Notes: generated by a model not told the origin, from the sequence alone. 64,000 nucleotides of DNA from Tamlana sp. I1 (GCF_015355625.1 NZ_JACLAF010000012.1:1-64000); one strand, 5' to 3'. Positions 19,059-29,387 are shown, counted from the first letter of the stretch. Numbers and translations: made by a program.

Positions 19059-20432
19059 TTAGACCATTGTCTCTAAAATCATCTGAATATCGTTTTCAGT
19101 AGTATCTGGATTGATGAAACAAAAACGTGAAACGGTTTCAAAAGTATCGCCAGATTTCCACTTGGTTGGCGTTACTAACGCGAAACCAGATTCATGATTC
19201 TCGTATGTCCAATGCGTATAATCTTCAGGTTTCCAACCAATTCTTCTATATAAAACACAAGATAAACTAGGTTCTCTAACCAATTCAACATGTGGCATCG
19301 ATTCGATTAATCTACCTGCTATTTGTGCCAATTCAATACCACGTTCAACCGCTTGTTTATAACGGTCGGTACCGTGTGTGGCTAACGAAAACCATAGAGG
19401 TAAGCCTCTTACACGACGTGTTAATTGGATTTGGTAATCGGTTGGATTAAAACCATGCGCCCCTTCATCTTTAAAAATATCTAAATAGGAGCCTTGTTGA
19501 GAATGGGCTTGCTTTGCTAATTCTGGATTTTTATAAATAACTGCTCCACAATCGTAAGGCGAGAACATCCATTTATGTGGATCGATGGTAATGCTATCGG
19601 CTTTATCGATACCATTAAACAAATGTCTCACAGAATCGGCCATTAAGGCACCTCCACCATAAGCAGCATCGACGTGAAACCATAAATTTTCCTTTTCACA
19701 AATTTGCGCTATACCTTCTAAATCGTCTACAATCCCTGCATTGGTAGTTCCTCCTGTTCCTACTACCGCGAATAAACGTTGTTTTTCTTCTGCTGATAAA
19801 GCATCTATAGTATCTTGAAGCGCTTCCTTTTCTAAACGATTTTCGGTATCAACTAAAACCACATCAATATCGGCTACTTTAGCCATGGCTTTTATTGAAG
19901 AATGCGCGCCAATGGAAGTAATAATTAGGCCTTTTTCTAATTTATGTACGGCATTCGAACTGCGCCAATTTTCACGAGCTGCAACTATAGCTGATAGGTT
20001 TGCTGCGGTTCCACCACTAGTAAACACCCCAAAAGCACCTTCTGGCAATCCTGTTAAAGACACCATCCATCGCATGGCTTCATTCTCGCAAAAAATACCT
20101 CCAGCACCTTCCATCCAATATGCTCCATGAATGCTTGATGCCGCAGTTACCAAATCGAACATAATGGCTGCGCGTGTTGGCGATGCCGGTACAAATGCTA
20201 AATTTCTTGGGTGATCTACAGGCACATTTACCTTAGCCAAATGCTTTCGCCACAAATTAAAAGCGTACTCGCCACCAATACCTTTTTCGGTAACGGTTTC
20301 CCCTACCAAGGCTTTTAATTCTTCTTCTTTTTTGGGTTTTCCAATTTTTGTTGTGGTTGAAGAGACTCTATCGATAACATATTTCATGGTATCCATGGTC
20401 ATTTCAACTAAATCAAAATCAATTTTATGCAT
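19059..20432 (-). CDS. Pyridoxal-phosphate-dependent decarboxylase (group II family)
   Basis: This 457-residue enzyme has the fold-type I PLP decarboxylase signature: the aldimine lysine is Lys 287 in DPHKWMFSPYD, with HVDAAYGGG about 30 residues before it and FTSGGTAANLSAI in the phosphate-binding region. The family includes glutamate, aspartate, tyrosine and aromatic-L-amino-acid decarboxylases; I cannot tell the substrate from sequence alone. The gene follows bshC on the same strand with an 85-bp gap and precedes guaA, so co-transcription with bshC is possible. Length and full set of motifs suggest an active enzyme. Confidence 0.88.
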   Translation of the reverse strand: MHKIDFDLVEMTMDTMKYVIDRVSSTTTKIGKPKKEEELKALVGETVTEKGIGGEYAFNLWRKHLAKVNVPVDHPRNLAFVPASPTRAAIMFDLVTAASSIHGAYWMEGAGGIFCENEAMRWMVSLTGLPEGAFGVFTSGGTAANLSAIVAARENWRSSNAVHKLEKGLIITSIGAHSSIKAMAKVADIDVVLVDTENRLEKEALQDTIDALSAEEKQRLFAVVGTGGTTNAGIVDDLEGIAQICEKENLWFHVDAAYGGGALMADSVRHLFNGIDKADSITIDPHKWMFSPYDCGAVIYKNPELAKQAHSQQGSYLDIFKDEGAHGFNPTDYQIQLTRRVRGLPLWFSLATHGTDRYKQAVERGIELAQIAGRLIESMPHVELVREPSLSCVLYRRIGWKPEDYTHWTYENHESGFALVTPTKWKSGDTFETVSRFCFINPDTTENDIQMILETMV

Positions 20433-20517
20433 TAGAATTATTTTAGTGTCTGTTATAAAATTAGCATTATCTGAAAAAAATCAGGGTTTTATATAGCATT
20501 TACAGCCTCGACTATTT

Positions 20518-22119
20518 TTATAAAGTCAGGACTAAAAATTCATCATTTAATGGATCTAAACTTTCTATTAAACTAGGAATAAGTGTTTCGCCATATTCCA
20601 TATAAAACTGCGAAAAATTCGTGTTTCGCTCTTGCAAACTCTGGTTTGGAAACAATTCATTTTGAATATCCGTCATGCGTAAAACGTGGTCGGACAACTT
20701 TCGTTTTTGAGCTTTTAACAAACGTTTTTCTAAATGCTCTAAACCTTTTAATTGTTTTATTTCTTGAGATTTTACTGCTCCTAAAAACGATTTATCAGTT
20801 TGATTGGCCAAGTCGTAAAGCGCTAAAAACTGTGTTTTTAAGTGTTTTTTCTGTTCTGAAAAATCGATATCTATATTCGAAATTTCTCTAACTTTTTTAT
20901 TAATGAAGGTGTTTCGCTTTAAAAATAAATCTTCAGTAGAAACCTCTAACTTTTCTAATTTTTTATGCTGATTTTCAGTTTGAATTAAAACCGAATTGCG
21001 TAGTAATAGCATTGGAAAAGGGACTTCAACCGCATCAAAAAACGATTTTAACTGAAACCAATACGCCAATTCACCACCGCCACCTATATAACATAAGTTT
21101 GGCAAAATAACTTCTTGATACAAGGGACGCATAATCACATTAGGTGAAAACCGTTCTGGGTTTACATGAAGCTCTTTCAATAATTCGCTTTTGTTCCATG
21201 TGATTTCTGAGTTTAAAACTTTATATAAATCATCTTCAAAAACAATACGTTCGCGTAAGTTTTTAACAATGTAAAACAGGTTAATCTCTCGTGGATTTAC
21301 TTGAATTTTATATCCTTCGGAAACCTTACTCAATGCGTCACTAGTTTTTTGAACGGCATTAAACGCCACTTGATTTAGCAGTTCGCTCTCCATATATGGC
21401 ACAAACTGTTTTTTGAGTGCTGCAGCATTAGCGTCAACAATCACCAAGCCATGTTCTTGAAATAAAGTATTGGCTAAAAAACGAGTCGCATCAGCTAAAT
21501 TATCATGTTTTAAATAGGCATCTTCAAACCATTTTTTTACAATTTTAGCATTGGTACTTTGCCCAAGTTCTTCAGAAAAAACCTGAAAAATAGCTTCTAA
21601 ACCTTCAGTAGATAATTCGCCAACAGCTCCAGATGCTTCTCTATTCCAACGGACTTTCTTTCCATTGAAATTGAAATAATTAATTTCTTCAAAATCATGA
21701 TCTTCTGTAGCCATCCAATAAACAGGCACAAAATTACATTTGGGATACTTTATTTTAAGTGCTTTTGAAAGGTTGATGGCCGAAACAATTTTATATAAAA
21801 AATATAAAGGTCCGGTAAATAAATTAAGCTGATGTCCCGTGGTTATTGTGAACGTGTTTTCAGAATTTAATAATTCAATATGACTTTTTGTTAATTCGGA
21901 AGTTTCAAAACCCTCATATTGTTGCTTTAAAGCCGAAACCAAAGTGGTTCTAGAAGCGTCTTCAAAAGATTTGCTTTTTTCATCGATTTGTGCCTGAAAA
22001 TTTTCCAAATTAGGAAATCGATTATAAAAAGGTTTTAACTCGTGATTTTCATCTAAATAATCACAAATTAACGACGAAAAATAGCCTGTTTTATTAAAAG
22101 GAAGGGTTTTATGCTGCAT
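20518..22119 (-). CDS. bshC: Bacillithiol synthase, cysteine-adding enzyme BshC
   Basis: BshC joins cysteine to glucosaminyl-malate, the last step of bacillithiol synthesis. The protein is about 533 residues, usual for the family. Landmarks are KTGYFSSLICDYL at the N-terminus, TGHQLNLFTGPLYFLYKI, VPVYWMATEDHDFEEI and LCYIGGGGELAYWFQLK. A coiled-coil segment follows at about residues 420-500. I use the ATG at 22119; an ATG at 22137 would add six residues not typical of the family start. No bshA or bshB is in the window, so the pathway is scattered. Bacillithiol would be the main low-molecular-weight thiol of this organism. Confidence 0.92.
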   Translation of the reverse strand: MQHKTLPFNKTGYFSSLICDYLDENHELKPFYNRFPNLENFQAQIDEKSKSFEDASRTTLVSALKQQYEGFETSELTKSHIELLNSENTFTITTGHQLNLFTGPLYFLYKIVSAINLSKALKIKYPKCNFVPVYWMATEDHDFEEINYFNFNGKKVRWNREASGAVGELSTEGLEAIFQVFSEELGQSTNAKIVKKWFEDAYLKHDNLADATRFLANTLFQEHGLVIVDANAAALKKQFVPYMESELLNQVAFNAVQKTSDALSKVSEGYKIQVNPREINLFYIVKNLRERIVFEDDLYKVLNSEITWNKSELLKELHVNPERFSPNVIMRPLYQEVILPNLCYIGGGGELAYWFQLKSFFDAVEVPFPMLLLRNSVLIQTENQHKKLEKLEVSTEDLFLKRNTFINKKVREISNIDIDFSEQKKHLKTQFLALYDLANQTDKSFLGAVKSQEIKQLKGLEHLEKRLLKAQKRKLSDHVLRMTDIQNELFPNQSLQERNTNFSQFYMEYGETLIPSLIESLDPLNDEFLVLTL

Positions 22120-22446
22120 ATTCCACTTAAAAATCATGTAAATATACTGTTATTCTATTTCAGGAAATCTAAAAATTAAGTTAAGAAATCCTTCTTGCAA
22201 GTAAGGTCTTGATGATACCCAGATAGCAACTAATGAAAAGCCTTACAAATAATCATAAAACCGCTTTAAAACATCAATCAAAACAACTGATTAATAGGTT
22301 TTTACACTACAATTTCGTATATTAATGACGCTGTTTGAAAAGTAAATATTTAAAATTGAATTAATCAAATCATTTTAAACGATCTTTTTTATGAAGTTCA
22401 ACAATAAACCATTTATCCTTTCGGGCAGTCATTAAATCATTTTATC
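22120..22446. other. Intergenic region between divergent genes
   Basis: This stretch separates bshC from the carboxypeptidase-regulatory-like gene. I see no consensus -7 box for either gene and no strong hairpin. A 30-codon open frame on the plus strand (22233-22325, beginning MKSLTNNHKTALKHQ) exists, but nothing supports its translation. Confidence 0.4.
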
Positions 22447-23742
22447 ATGAAAAAACCAAACTATATCACGACATTATTTGTGTTCGCATTATTATTTATT
22501 AATGTGAACAGCGTTTGTGCCCAGGAAACTGAAACAATTGTAGAAATTGAAGAAAAGCCAGAAAATTTCGTAGAAATTGAAGGTAAAGTTATTGATTCTG
22601 AAACACATAAAGAACTCATTTTTGCTGATATTGTGCTTCAAAATACCAATATTAGTACCGTAACTAATAGTGATGGTTTGTTCGCCTTAAAAATTCCTGA
22701 AAAATATTCAGAAGGTATGGTTAACATTTCCTATTTGGGTTATGAAAAATTAGAACTTCATATAAACGATTTAAGTCAGACTAAAAAAATTGCTTTAAAA
22801 CCCGTTTTAACAACTTTAGATGAAGTTAGCATCGTTTCAAAAGCTAAAAATGCTAAAGAAATTGTACTTGAATGTTTAAGCAAAAAAAGTAGTCTATACA
22901 CTAATAAAAACACGTTAATGACTGCCTTTTACCGTGAAACCATTAAAAAGAGAAGAAAAAATGCATCCTTATCCGAGGCTGTTATTCGTATTCACAAAGA
23001 GCCTTATAACAATCTTAGAACCGATTATGTTGAATTGGTAAAAGCTAGAAAAACCACCGATTATAAACGATTAGATACCATCGCATTAAAATTACAGGGC
23101 GGTCCATTTAGTAATCTTTATACTGATATGATTAAGTACCCAGAATACATTTTTACTAATGAGACCATGCCTTATTACGACTTTAATTTTGGTAAAACTA
23201 CAAAAATTGACGACCGTTTAATTTATGTTATCAATTTTAAACAAAAGGAAAATATAAACGAACCTTTATACCATGGAAAACTTTTTATTGATGTTGAAAC
23301 ATTCGCATTAACCAATGCTGTTTATAGTTTAAATGTTTCAAACAGAGCCTTATCTAGTCCCATGTTTGTTAGAAAAAAACCGCAAAGAGCCGAAGTTTAC
23401 CCAACCGAAACAGCCTATCGCGTAAATTACAGAACCGGTGATGATGGAAAATGGCTTTATGCTTACAGTAACATATCATTAACCTTTAAAGTGAATTGGA
23501 AAGGAAAACTATTTAATAGCACTTACACATTAAATAGTGAAATGGCGATAACCGACTGGGAAGTTAAAGATGATAAACTTACCAAAACTAAGAATCAAGT
23601 TTTAAGACCGCATACCATTTTAACAGAAAGAGCTTCGGGGTTTTCAGATCCTAGATTTTGGGGTGCTTATAATATTATAGAACCTGAAAAGTCCATTCAA
23701 TCGGCTATTAAAAAAATTCAGAAGCAATTAGAGCGTACTTAA
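22447..23742 (+). CDS. Exported protein with carboxypeptidase-regulatory-like domain
   Basis: This 431-residue protein has a signal peptide (ending near VNSVCAQ) and then a CarboxypepD_reg-like beta-sandwich (about residues 42-120: EGKVIDSETHKELIFADIV, NSDGLFALKIP, ISYLGYEKLEL). In Bacteroidota this domain often sits at the N-terminus of TonB receptors. Here no plug or barrel follows; instead there is a beta-rich domain of about 290 residues with FYRETIKKRRK and a YHGKLFIDVETFALT segment, as in DUF5686-type outer-membrane-associated proteins. Function is unknown. It converges on parC with a single base between the two stop codons. Confidence 0.8.
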   Translation: MKKPNYITTLFVFALLFINVNSVCAQETETIVEIEEKPENFVEIEGKVIDSETHKELIFADIVLQNTNISTVTNSDGLFALKIPEKYSEGMVNISYLGYEKLELHINDLSQTKKIALKPVLTTLDEVSIVSKAKNAKEIVLECLSKKSSLYTNKNTLMTAFYRETIKKRRKNASLSEAVIRIHKEPYNNLRTDYVELVKARKTTDYKRLDTIALKLQGGPFSNLYTDMIKYPEYIFTNETMPYYDFNFGKTTKIDDRLIYVINFKQKENINEPLYHGKLFIDVETFALTNAVYSLNVSNRALSSPMFVRKKPQRAEVYPTETAYRVNYRTGDDGKWLYAYSNISLTFKVNWKGKLFNSTYTLNSEMAITDWEVKDDKLTKTKNQVLRPHTILTERASGFSDPRFWGAYNIIEPEKSIQSAIKKIQKQLERT

Positions 23743-23743
23743 T

Positions 23744-26374
23744 TTAGAATAAAGTAGTCTGCGAATCATCATCCTTAGAACTCCGATTTTCCTTCGGAGT
23801 TTCTTCGTTTTCAGAGGCTACCTCGGTTTCATCAACCACTTCTAGATCTTCCGCATGTACTTCCTCTGGTGCTTCAAAAGGCAAAGGATCTAATAAATTC
23901 ACTTGATTCACTTTATCTTTTGTAAGCTGATTTCCTAAGGCATTTATACCTTTAATGGCGATAAACTCTTCCAGATTGACTTCTAGATTATCCTTTCTGT
24001 CTTTTCCTCGTTCTTTTGCAAAAACAATTTCGGCCATTGGGCGCCAATCGGTAGAAACAATTTCCAACTGCGATTTAGGGTCGTCTGGAATAAACGATTC
24101 CTCTTTGCCTTCTTGCTCAATTAGAAAACGTTTTACATAATACAGTTCTTTTTCACCATTGAAATAAACTACAGAAATAGGCTTTTTAGGCTGCCATTTT
24201 TCCATAACAATCATATCGTCATCAAAGTGCATGGTCACTTCTGGTGTTACAGTTTTAACCAATCCAGATTGGTTGATGATAAGTAATTTATCTTCACCTC
24301 TAAATTCACCAATAAGTTCGCCACGACCATCTACATTTAAACGTTGAACGGTATCATCAAACCAAATTTTTCGAGGTTTTAGTGTAGAAACGCCTTTTTC
24401 CTTTAATTCAACACGTTTTATAGGATATTTAGTAACTAAGTTTCCTTTAGAAACACGTCCTTTAATAAGGATATCAGCAAAATCGATATCCCACTTTAAT
24501 TTTTTAATACTTCCTGCTTGACGCAATAAAATGGTTACCACTTCGGCTTCACCATTAGGGTTTGCAGAAAAATATAAGCCAACCGAACCTTTGTTTCCGT
24601 TGGTTAAATCGTACTCTCTATCGCGAGTAACACTTGTTACTGCAAAGCGTTTTATGTATGAAGGACCACCTTTTCCGTCGCGGTAAATAAAGTTATAAAT
24701 GGTGCGTTTATCTTTCTTTTTAAAGACCGCTACATGAATGATATCTTTACCAACAAAGGTTTTAGAATCGACCTTAGTCACCATCATTTTACCTTCTTTA
24801 GTAAATACAATAATGTCGTCTATATCACTACAATCGCAAACATATTCGTCGCGTTTAAGAGAAGTTCCTATAAAACCTTCAGCTCGATTTACATACAGTT
24901 TTGTGTTTCGAATAACCACTTTTGTGGCATCCACATCATCAAAAGTTCTAATTTCGGTTTTACGCTCTCTACCTTCCCCGTATTCCTTTTTAAGTCTTGT
25001 GAAATAGGCAATAGCATAATCAATTAAGTTTGCTAAATGGTGTTTAATTTCAGCAATCTGCTCTTCTAAAGCATCTATTTTTTGTTGCGCTTTATCGATA
25101 TCGAACTTTGAAATACGTTTGATACGAATTTCGGTTAAACGCACAATATCGTCTTCGGTAACGGCACGTTTTAAATGTTTGATGTGTGGCTTTAAGCCTT
25201 TATCAATCGCACTTATTACGCCTTCCCAAGTTTCTTCCTCTTCAATATCGCGGTAAATTCTATTTTCAATAAAAATACGCTCTAAGGAAGCAAAGTGCCA
25301 TTGCTCTTCAAACTCGCCTAATCTAATTTCAAGTTCTTGCTTTAAAAGATTAACCGTATTATCGGTTGAGCGACGTAGCATTTCGGTTACGCCAATAAAC
25401 AATGGTTTATTATCTTCAATAACACAGCCTAAAGGTGAAATAGAGGACTCGCAACTGGTAAAAGCATATAAGGCATCTATGGTTTTATCTGGCGATAATC
25501 CCGAAGGTAAATGCACTAGAATTTCAACTTCTGCAGCGGTATTGTCTTCAATCTTTTTGACTTTAATTTTACCCTTATCATTCGCCTTTAAAATGGAATC
25601 GATTAAAGTAGACGTAGTCGTTCCAAAAGGCAATTCGGTAATCACCAAAGTGTTTTTATCGAGTTGCGAAATTCTAGCACGAACACGCACTTTTCCGCCT
25701 CGAAAACCATCATTGTAATTAGAGAAATCGGCAATTCCTGCCGTAGGAAAATCTGGTAAAAGTGTAAATCGTTTGCCTTGTAAATGCTTTATTGAAGCCT
25801 CTATAAGTTCGATAAAATTATGTGGTAATATTTTTGTTGAAAGTCCAACCGCAATCCCTTCGCCTCCTTGAGCTAAAAGCAACGGGAACATAACTGGCAG
25901 GTTTATGGGTTCTTTTCTACGCCCATCGTAACTGGCTTGCCATTCGGTAATTTTAGGATTAAAAACAACATCTAAGCCAAATTTAGAAATACGGGCTTCG
26001 ATGTAACGAGAGGCTGCAGCTCTGTCGCCTGTTAAAATATTTCCCCAGTTACCTTGGGTATCAATTAATAGGTCCTTTTGCCCTATTTGAACCATGGCAT
26101 CAGCAATACTTGCATCCCCATGAGGATGGTACTGCATGGTGTGCCCTACAATATTTGCTACTTTATTATAGCGCCCATCATCCAAATCTTTCATGGAGTG
26201 CATGATGCGGCGCTGTACAGGTTTAAAACCGTCTTCAATAGCAGGAACGGCACGTTCTAAAATAACGTAAGAAGCATAATCTAAAAACCAATCTTTATAC
26301 ATTCCCGTAACTCGGGTAATGGTTTCTTTAGGTTCGTCTTGTTCGTTAATTAAATCGTCTCCGTTTTCAATCAT
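23744..26374 (-). CDS. parC: DNA topoisomerase IV subunit A
   Basis: This is the DNA cleavage and rejoining subunit that acts with ParE to decatenate chromosomes and relax supercoils. It has 876 residues. The catalytic tyrosine is Tyr 124 in RAAASRYIEAR, and the quinolone-region equivalent is HPHGDASIADAM. A C-terminal domain of weakly conserved beta-propeller-like repeats runs from about residue 480, and the last 60 residues are Glu/Asp-rich. I call it ParC rather than GyrA because of its pairing with parE and because it lacks an obvious GyrA box (QRRGGKG). Its start follows a 47-codon gene by 3 nt. Confidence 0.92.
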   Translation of the reverse strand: MIENGDDLINEQDEPKETITRVTGMYKDWFLDYASYVILERAVPAIEDGFKPVQRRIMHSMKDLDDGRYNKVANIVGHTMQYHPHGDASIADAMVQIGQKDLLIDTQGNWGNILTGDRAAASRYIEARISKFGLDVVFNPKITEWQASYDGRRKEPINLPVMFPLLLAQGGEGIAVGLSTKILPHNFIELIEASIKHLQGKRFTLLPDFPTAGIADFSNYNDGFRGGKVRVRARISQLDKNTLVITELPFGTTTSTLIDSILKANDKGKIKVKKIEDNTAAEVEILVHLPSGLSPDKTIDALYAFTSCESSISPLGCVIEDNKPLFIGVTEMLRRSTDNTVNLLKQELEIRLGEFEEQWHFASLERIFIENRIYRDIEEEETWEGVISAIDKGLKPHIKHLKRAVTEDDIVRLTEIRIKRISKFDIDKAQQKIDALEEQIAEIKHHLANLIDYAIAYFTRLKKEYGEGRERKTEIRTFDDVDATKVVIRNTKLYVNRAEGFIGTSLKRDEYVCDCSDIDDIIVFTKEGKMMVTKVDSKTFVGKDIIHVAVFKKKDKRTIYNFIYRDGKGGPSYIKRFAVTSVTRDREYDLTNGNKGSVGLYFSANPNGEAEVVTILLRQAGSIKKLKWDIDFADILIKGRVSKGNLVTKYPIKRVELKEKGVSTLKPRKIWFDDTVQRLNVDGRGELIGEFRGEDKLLIINQSGLVKTVTPEVTMHFDDDMIVMEKWQPKKPISVVYFNGEKELYYVKRFLIEQEGKEESFIPDDPKSQLEIVSTDWRPMAEIVFAKERGKDRKDNLEVNLEEFIAIKGINALGNQLTKDKVNQVNLLDPLPFEAPEEVHAEDLEVVDETEVASENEETPKENRSSKDDDSQTTLF
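23779..23801 (+). terminator. Hairpin inside the 3' end of parC, possible terminator for the convergent gene
   Basis: AACTCCGA (23779-23786) and TCGGAGTT (23794-23801) pair perfectly with a 7-nt loop; a T-rich stretch follows on the plus strand. It lies 37 nt past the stop of the plus-strand gene but inside the acidic, low-complexity C-terminal coding region of parC. As there is no intergenic space, it is the only visible place for that transcript to end. Confidence 0.45.
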
Positions 26375-26377
26375 TAA

Positions 26378-26521
26378 TTATTTTTTAACAGGTTTTGGTT
26401 TGCCATTAAGCATTACTCTTCCACGTGCTTGTAATCTTTCTACCTGATCGATAGCAGGAAACACATAAAGATACTCGTATGAACGTACTATTTCTAAATC
26501 TTTTTTCTTTGTATATAACAT
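26378..26521 (-). CDS. 47-residue small protein between parE and parC
   Basis: An ATG at 26521 opens a 47-codon frame ending in TAA at 26378-26380, three bases before the parC start. The product begins MLYTKKKDLEIVRSYEYLYV and ends NGKPKPVKK, giving a strongly basic tail. It contains a plausible helix DQVERLQARGRVM. There is no signal peptide or membrane span. The tight spacing to parC suggests co-translation, and the basic character could fit nucleic-acid or topoisomerase binding, but that is a guess. A -7-like box TAACTTTG lies at 26590-26597 upstream, so this gene and parC may have their own promoter. Confidence 0.7.
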   Translation of the reverse strand: MLYTKKKDLEIVRSYEYLYVFPAIDQVERLQARGRVMLNGKPKPVKK

Positions 26522-26646
26522 CTTACTTAAGTTTTGTCCCCAAAATAACAGGGGTGTTTCACAAATTAATTCATCTTTATTAGCTGTAACAAAGTTACAT
26601 TTAAAGATAAAATTACTTAAATAATTTCAACAAAATTTATCACTAA

Positions 26647-26681
26647 TTTATCGTTATATTTTTAATAAAAGTAACGATAAA
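26647..26681 (-). terminator. Hairpin after parE, possible weak terminator
   Basis: TTTATCGTTA (26647-26656) and TAACGATAAA (26672-26681) are perfectly complementary. It lies 14 nt beyond the parE stop. No T-run follows on the minus strand, so it may stabilise the parE 3' end or attenuate read-through into the small gene and parC rather than stop transcription fully. Confidence 0.45.
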
Positions 26682-26694
26682 AGTTTTAAGAAAA

Positions 26695-28545
26695 CTACTC
26701 AATCACGTCCAACTCGACTTTGAGATTATCGATGATAAATTCCTGACGTGTTGGTGTGTTTTTGCCCATATAAAATTCTAATAAATCTTCAATCGACATG
26801 TTGTCATCTAGCATAATAGGATCTAATCGAATATCATCACCAATAAAATGCTTAAACTCATCGGGAGAGATTTCACCAAGTCCTTTAAATCGAGTAATTT
26901 CTGGCTTTGGTTTTAATTTTTCTATGGCGTCACGTCGTTCCTCATCGGAATAGCAATAAATGGTTTCCTTTTTATTTCTTACACGAAACAGTGGGGTTTG
27001 CAGAATATACAAATGTCCTTCTTTAATAACCTCTGGAAAAAACTGAAGGAAAAATGTAATTAACAACAAACGAATGTGCATACCATCCACATCGGCATCG
27101 GTAGCAATAACCACATTATTATAGCGTAAATCTTCTAAAGATTCTTCAATATTTAAAGCCGCTTGAAGCAAGTTAAATTCTTCATTTTCATAAACAATTT
27201 TCTTTGTTAACCCGTAACAGTTTAGTGGTTTTCCTTTTAAACTGAAAACCGCCTGGGTGTTAACATCACGTGATTTTGTGATACTTCCCGAAGCCGAATC
27301 TCCCTCGGTTATAAACAGCGTGGTTTCTAGATTTCTTGGGTTTTTTATATCGCCAAAATGCACACGGCAATCGCGTAATTTTTTATTGTGAAGACTGGCC
27401 TTTTTAGCACGGTCTTTTGCTAGTTTCCGAATGCCCGAAAGCTCTTTACGCTCTCGTTCGGCTTGTAAAATTTTACGCTGAAGTTTATCGGCGTCTTCTT
27501 GATTTTTATGTAAATAATTATCTAAATAGCGTTTTACAAAATCGTTGATATAAGTTCGTACAGTTGGCAAGTCTCCACCCATATCGGTAGAACCTAGTTT
27601 GGTTTTCGTCTGACTCTCGAAAACAGGTTCCATAACTTTTATAGCAATAGCACTTACAACAGATTTTCGAATATCGGAAGCATCAAAATTTTTACCGTAA
27701 AACTCTCTAATGGTTTTTACGAGTGCCTCCCTAAATGCATTTAAATGTGTACCGCCTTGGGTAGTATTTTGTCCGTTTACAAAAGAATGGTATTCCTCGC
27801 TATACTGCGTTTTACTGTGGGTTAGAGCGATTTCGATATCATCGCCCCTTAAATGTATAATAGAATATAAACGGTCAGATTCATTAATATTTTCGCTTAA
27901 TAAATCTTTTAAACCGTTTTCGCTATAATATTTTTCGCCGTTAAAAACTATGGTTAAACCTGGGTTTAAGTACACATAATTTTTCAGCATTTTTACTATA
28001 TATTCACTTCTGAATTTATAGTTTTTAAAAATTAATTCATCTGGAACAAAGGATACTTTTGTTCCTTTTCTGCGCGAGGTTTCTTCTAATAATTCTTTAT
28101 TAATGAGGTTTCCTTGCTCAAATTCCGCGGAAGCGCTTTTATTATCACGCGTAGATTCCACTCTAAAAAATGAGGATAAGGCATTTACGGCTTTTGTACC
28201 TACACCATTTAATCCTACCGATTTCTTAAAGGCCTTAGAATCGTACTTACCACCTGTGTTCATTTTAGAAACTACGTCTACGACTTTCCCCAGTGGAATA
28301 CCACGACCATAATCGCGAACCGTAACTTTGGTGCCTTGAATGGAAATTTCGATGGTTTTTCCAGCTCCCATGACATACTCGTCGATGGAATTATCTAAAA
28401 CTTCTTTAAGCAGAATGTAAATACCGTCGTCTGGCGAAGAACCATCTCCGAGCTTTCCAATATACATTCCTGGACGCATTCGAATGTGCTCTTTCCAGTC
28501 TAACGAACGGATATTATCTTCGGTATAATTAGATGTTTCTGCCAT
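26695..28545 (-). CDS. parE: DNA topoisomerase IV subunit B
   Basis: This is the ATPase subunit of topoisomerase IV, 616 residues long. The GHKL ATPase domain shows [22 protein letters not shown] and [14 protein letters not shown]. The TOPRIM metal-binding domain has ITEGDSASG and [12 protein letters not shown]. The absence of the extra insertions seen in some GyrB proteins and the neighbourhood with parC support ParE. The two genes are separated by 320 bp that hold a hairpin, a candidate promoter and a 47-codon gene, so expression of the subunits may not be strictly coupled. Confidence 0.93.
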   Translation of the reverse strand: MAETSNYTEDNIRSLDWKEHIRMRPGMYIGKLGDGSSPDDGIYILLKEVLDNSIDEYVMGAGKTIEISIQGTKVTVRDYGRGIPLGKVVDVVSKMNTGGKYDSKAFKKSVGLNGVGTKAVNALSSFFRVESTRDNKSASAEFEQGNLINKELLEETSRRKGTKVSFVPDELIFKNYKFRSEYIVKMLKNYVYLNPGLTIVFNGEKYYSENGLKDLLSENINESDRLYSIIHLRGDDIEIALTHSKTQYSEEYHSFVNGQNTTQGGTHLNAFREALVKTIREFYGKNFDASDIRKSVVSAIAIKVMEPVFESQTKTKLGSTDMGGDLPTVRTYINDFVKRYLDNYLHKNQEDADKLQRKILQAERERKELSGIRKLAKDRAKKASLHNKKLRDCRVHFGDIKNPRNLETTLFITEGDSASGSITKSRDVNTQAVFSLKGKPLNCYGLTKKIVYENEEFNLLQAALNIEESLEDLRYNNVVIATDADVDGMHIRLLLITFFLQFFPEVIKEGHLYILQTPLFRVRNKKETIYCYSDEERRDAIEKLKPKPEITRFKGLGEISPDEFKHFIGDDIRLDPIMLDDNMSIEDLLEFYMGKNTPTRQEFIIDNLKVELDVIE

Positions 28546-28895
28546 TAAGTAGGTGCTGTGTTTTTTTTAAGATAGATTGCTAATATAGTACAACCAAATA
28601 AAAAATAAAACAGCAGACCAACAAAGTAATTAACAATAAAATTTTATTCCTGTTGAGAACCTCGATTAGACCGATTCTTTTTAAGAGCTACTACAACATA
28701 GCGTGAGCCTTAAATTTTACAACAACAAATTTAAGGATTAACCAAATGCTCCTACCTAATAAGCAGACTAAGTAACGACACTTAACAATATAAAACTGGC
28801 TCCAATAAAACCAAGAAGGAAAATCTTCAATTTTAAAAAACAGGGATGATTATTTGAATGATTTTAAATAAAAAACACAATAAAAACGAATGCGA
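28546..28895. other. Intergenic region upstream of parE
   Basis: This 350-bp stretch separates the SRPBCC gene from the one before it in transcription order, so it should carry the parE promoter. One perfect -7 box on the minus strand, TAAATTTG (28726-28733), would leave a leader of about 175 nt; it lacks a well-spaced -33 box. I see no open frame, strong hairpin or repeat. Confidence 0.4.
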
Positions 28896-29387
28896 TTAGT
28901 AAGAATTTATAAGCTTTGAGAAAAACGCATGACCATTTTCGCTTTCGGCTGCAGACTTCAGCATATTATTTCTAATCTTCAGAAGATTTGTAATATACCG
29001 TTTTAAATAGAACCAATTAACAAACTTACCTAATAAGCCGTAAGGCGTTTCAAAAGAAAACTTGTCAATCATTAAAGTAAAACCTTCCTTTTCCTTAAAA
29101 ATATGCTCATGACGGTAAGACTTAAAAGCCCCAAAAACCATTTCACCTACAAAATAATGCGGTTTATCAAAGGCCACAATCTTGGTTGTTAAATGTTGTA
29201 CGAAACCTAAGTGCTTAGCTTCCCAACTTACCCACTCCCCTTTTTTAATAAGTCCTGTGGTTTTTCCCGCAACGGGCATTTCGTCTGTGTGTTTTAATGA
29301 TTCCTTGTGAAAATCGATACTTCGTGCTAAATCAAAACACGTATTTATATCAGAATGAATTTCTGTTTTAAGTAGGATTTCAGGCAT
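28896..29387 (-). CDS. SRPBCC (START/Bet v1-like) family protein
   Basis: This 163-residue soluble protein has the pattern of the SRPBCC fold, a helix-grip barrel that binds hydrophobic ligands: ILLKTEIHSDINTCFDLARS at the start, GEWVSWEAKHLGFVQHLTTK in the middle, and a long C-terminal helix after FETPYGLLGKFVNWF. Relatives are sometimes annotated as cell-division-inhibitor-like or coenzyme Q-binding polyketide cyclase-like proteins. The ligand is unknown. A perfect -7 box, TATGTTTG, lies at 29419-29426 upstream, giving a short leader. It appears to be a single-gene unit. Confidence 0.85.
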   Translation of the reverse strand: MPEILLKTEIHSDINTCFDLARSIDFHKESLKHTDEMPVAGKTTGLIKKGEWVSWEAKHLGFVQHLTTKIVAFDKPHYFVGEMVFGAFKSYRHEHIFKEKEGFTLMIDKFSFETPYGLLGKFVNWFYLKRYITNLLKIRNNMLKSAAESENGHAFFSKLINSY

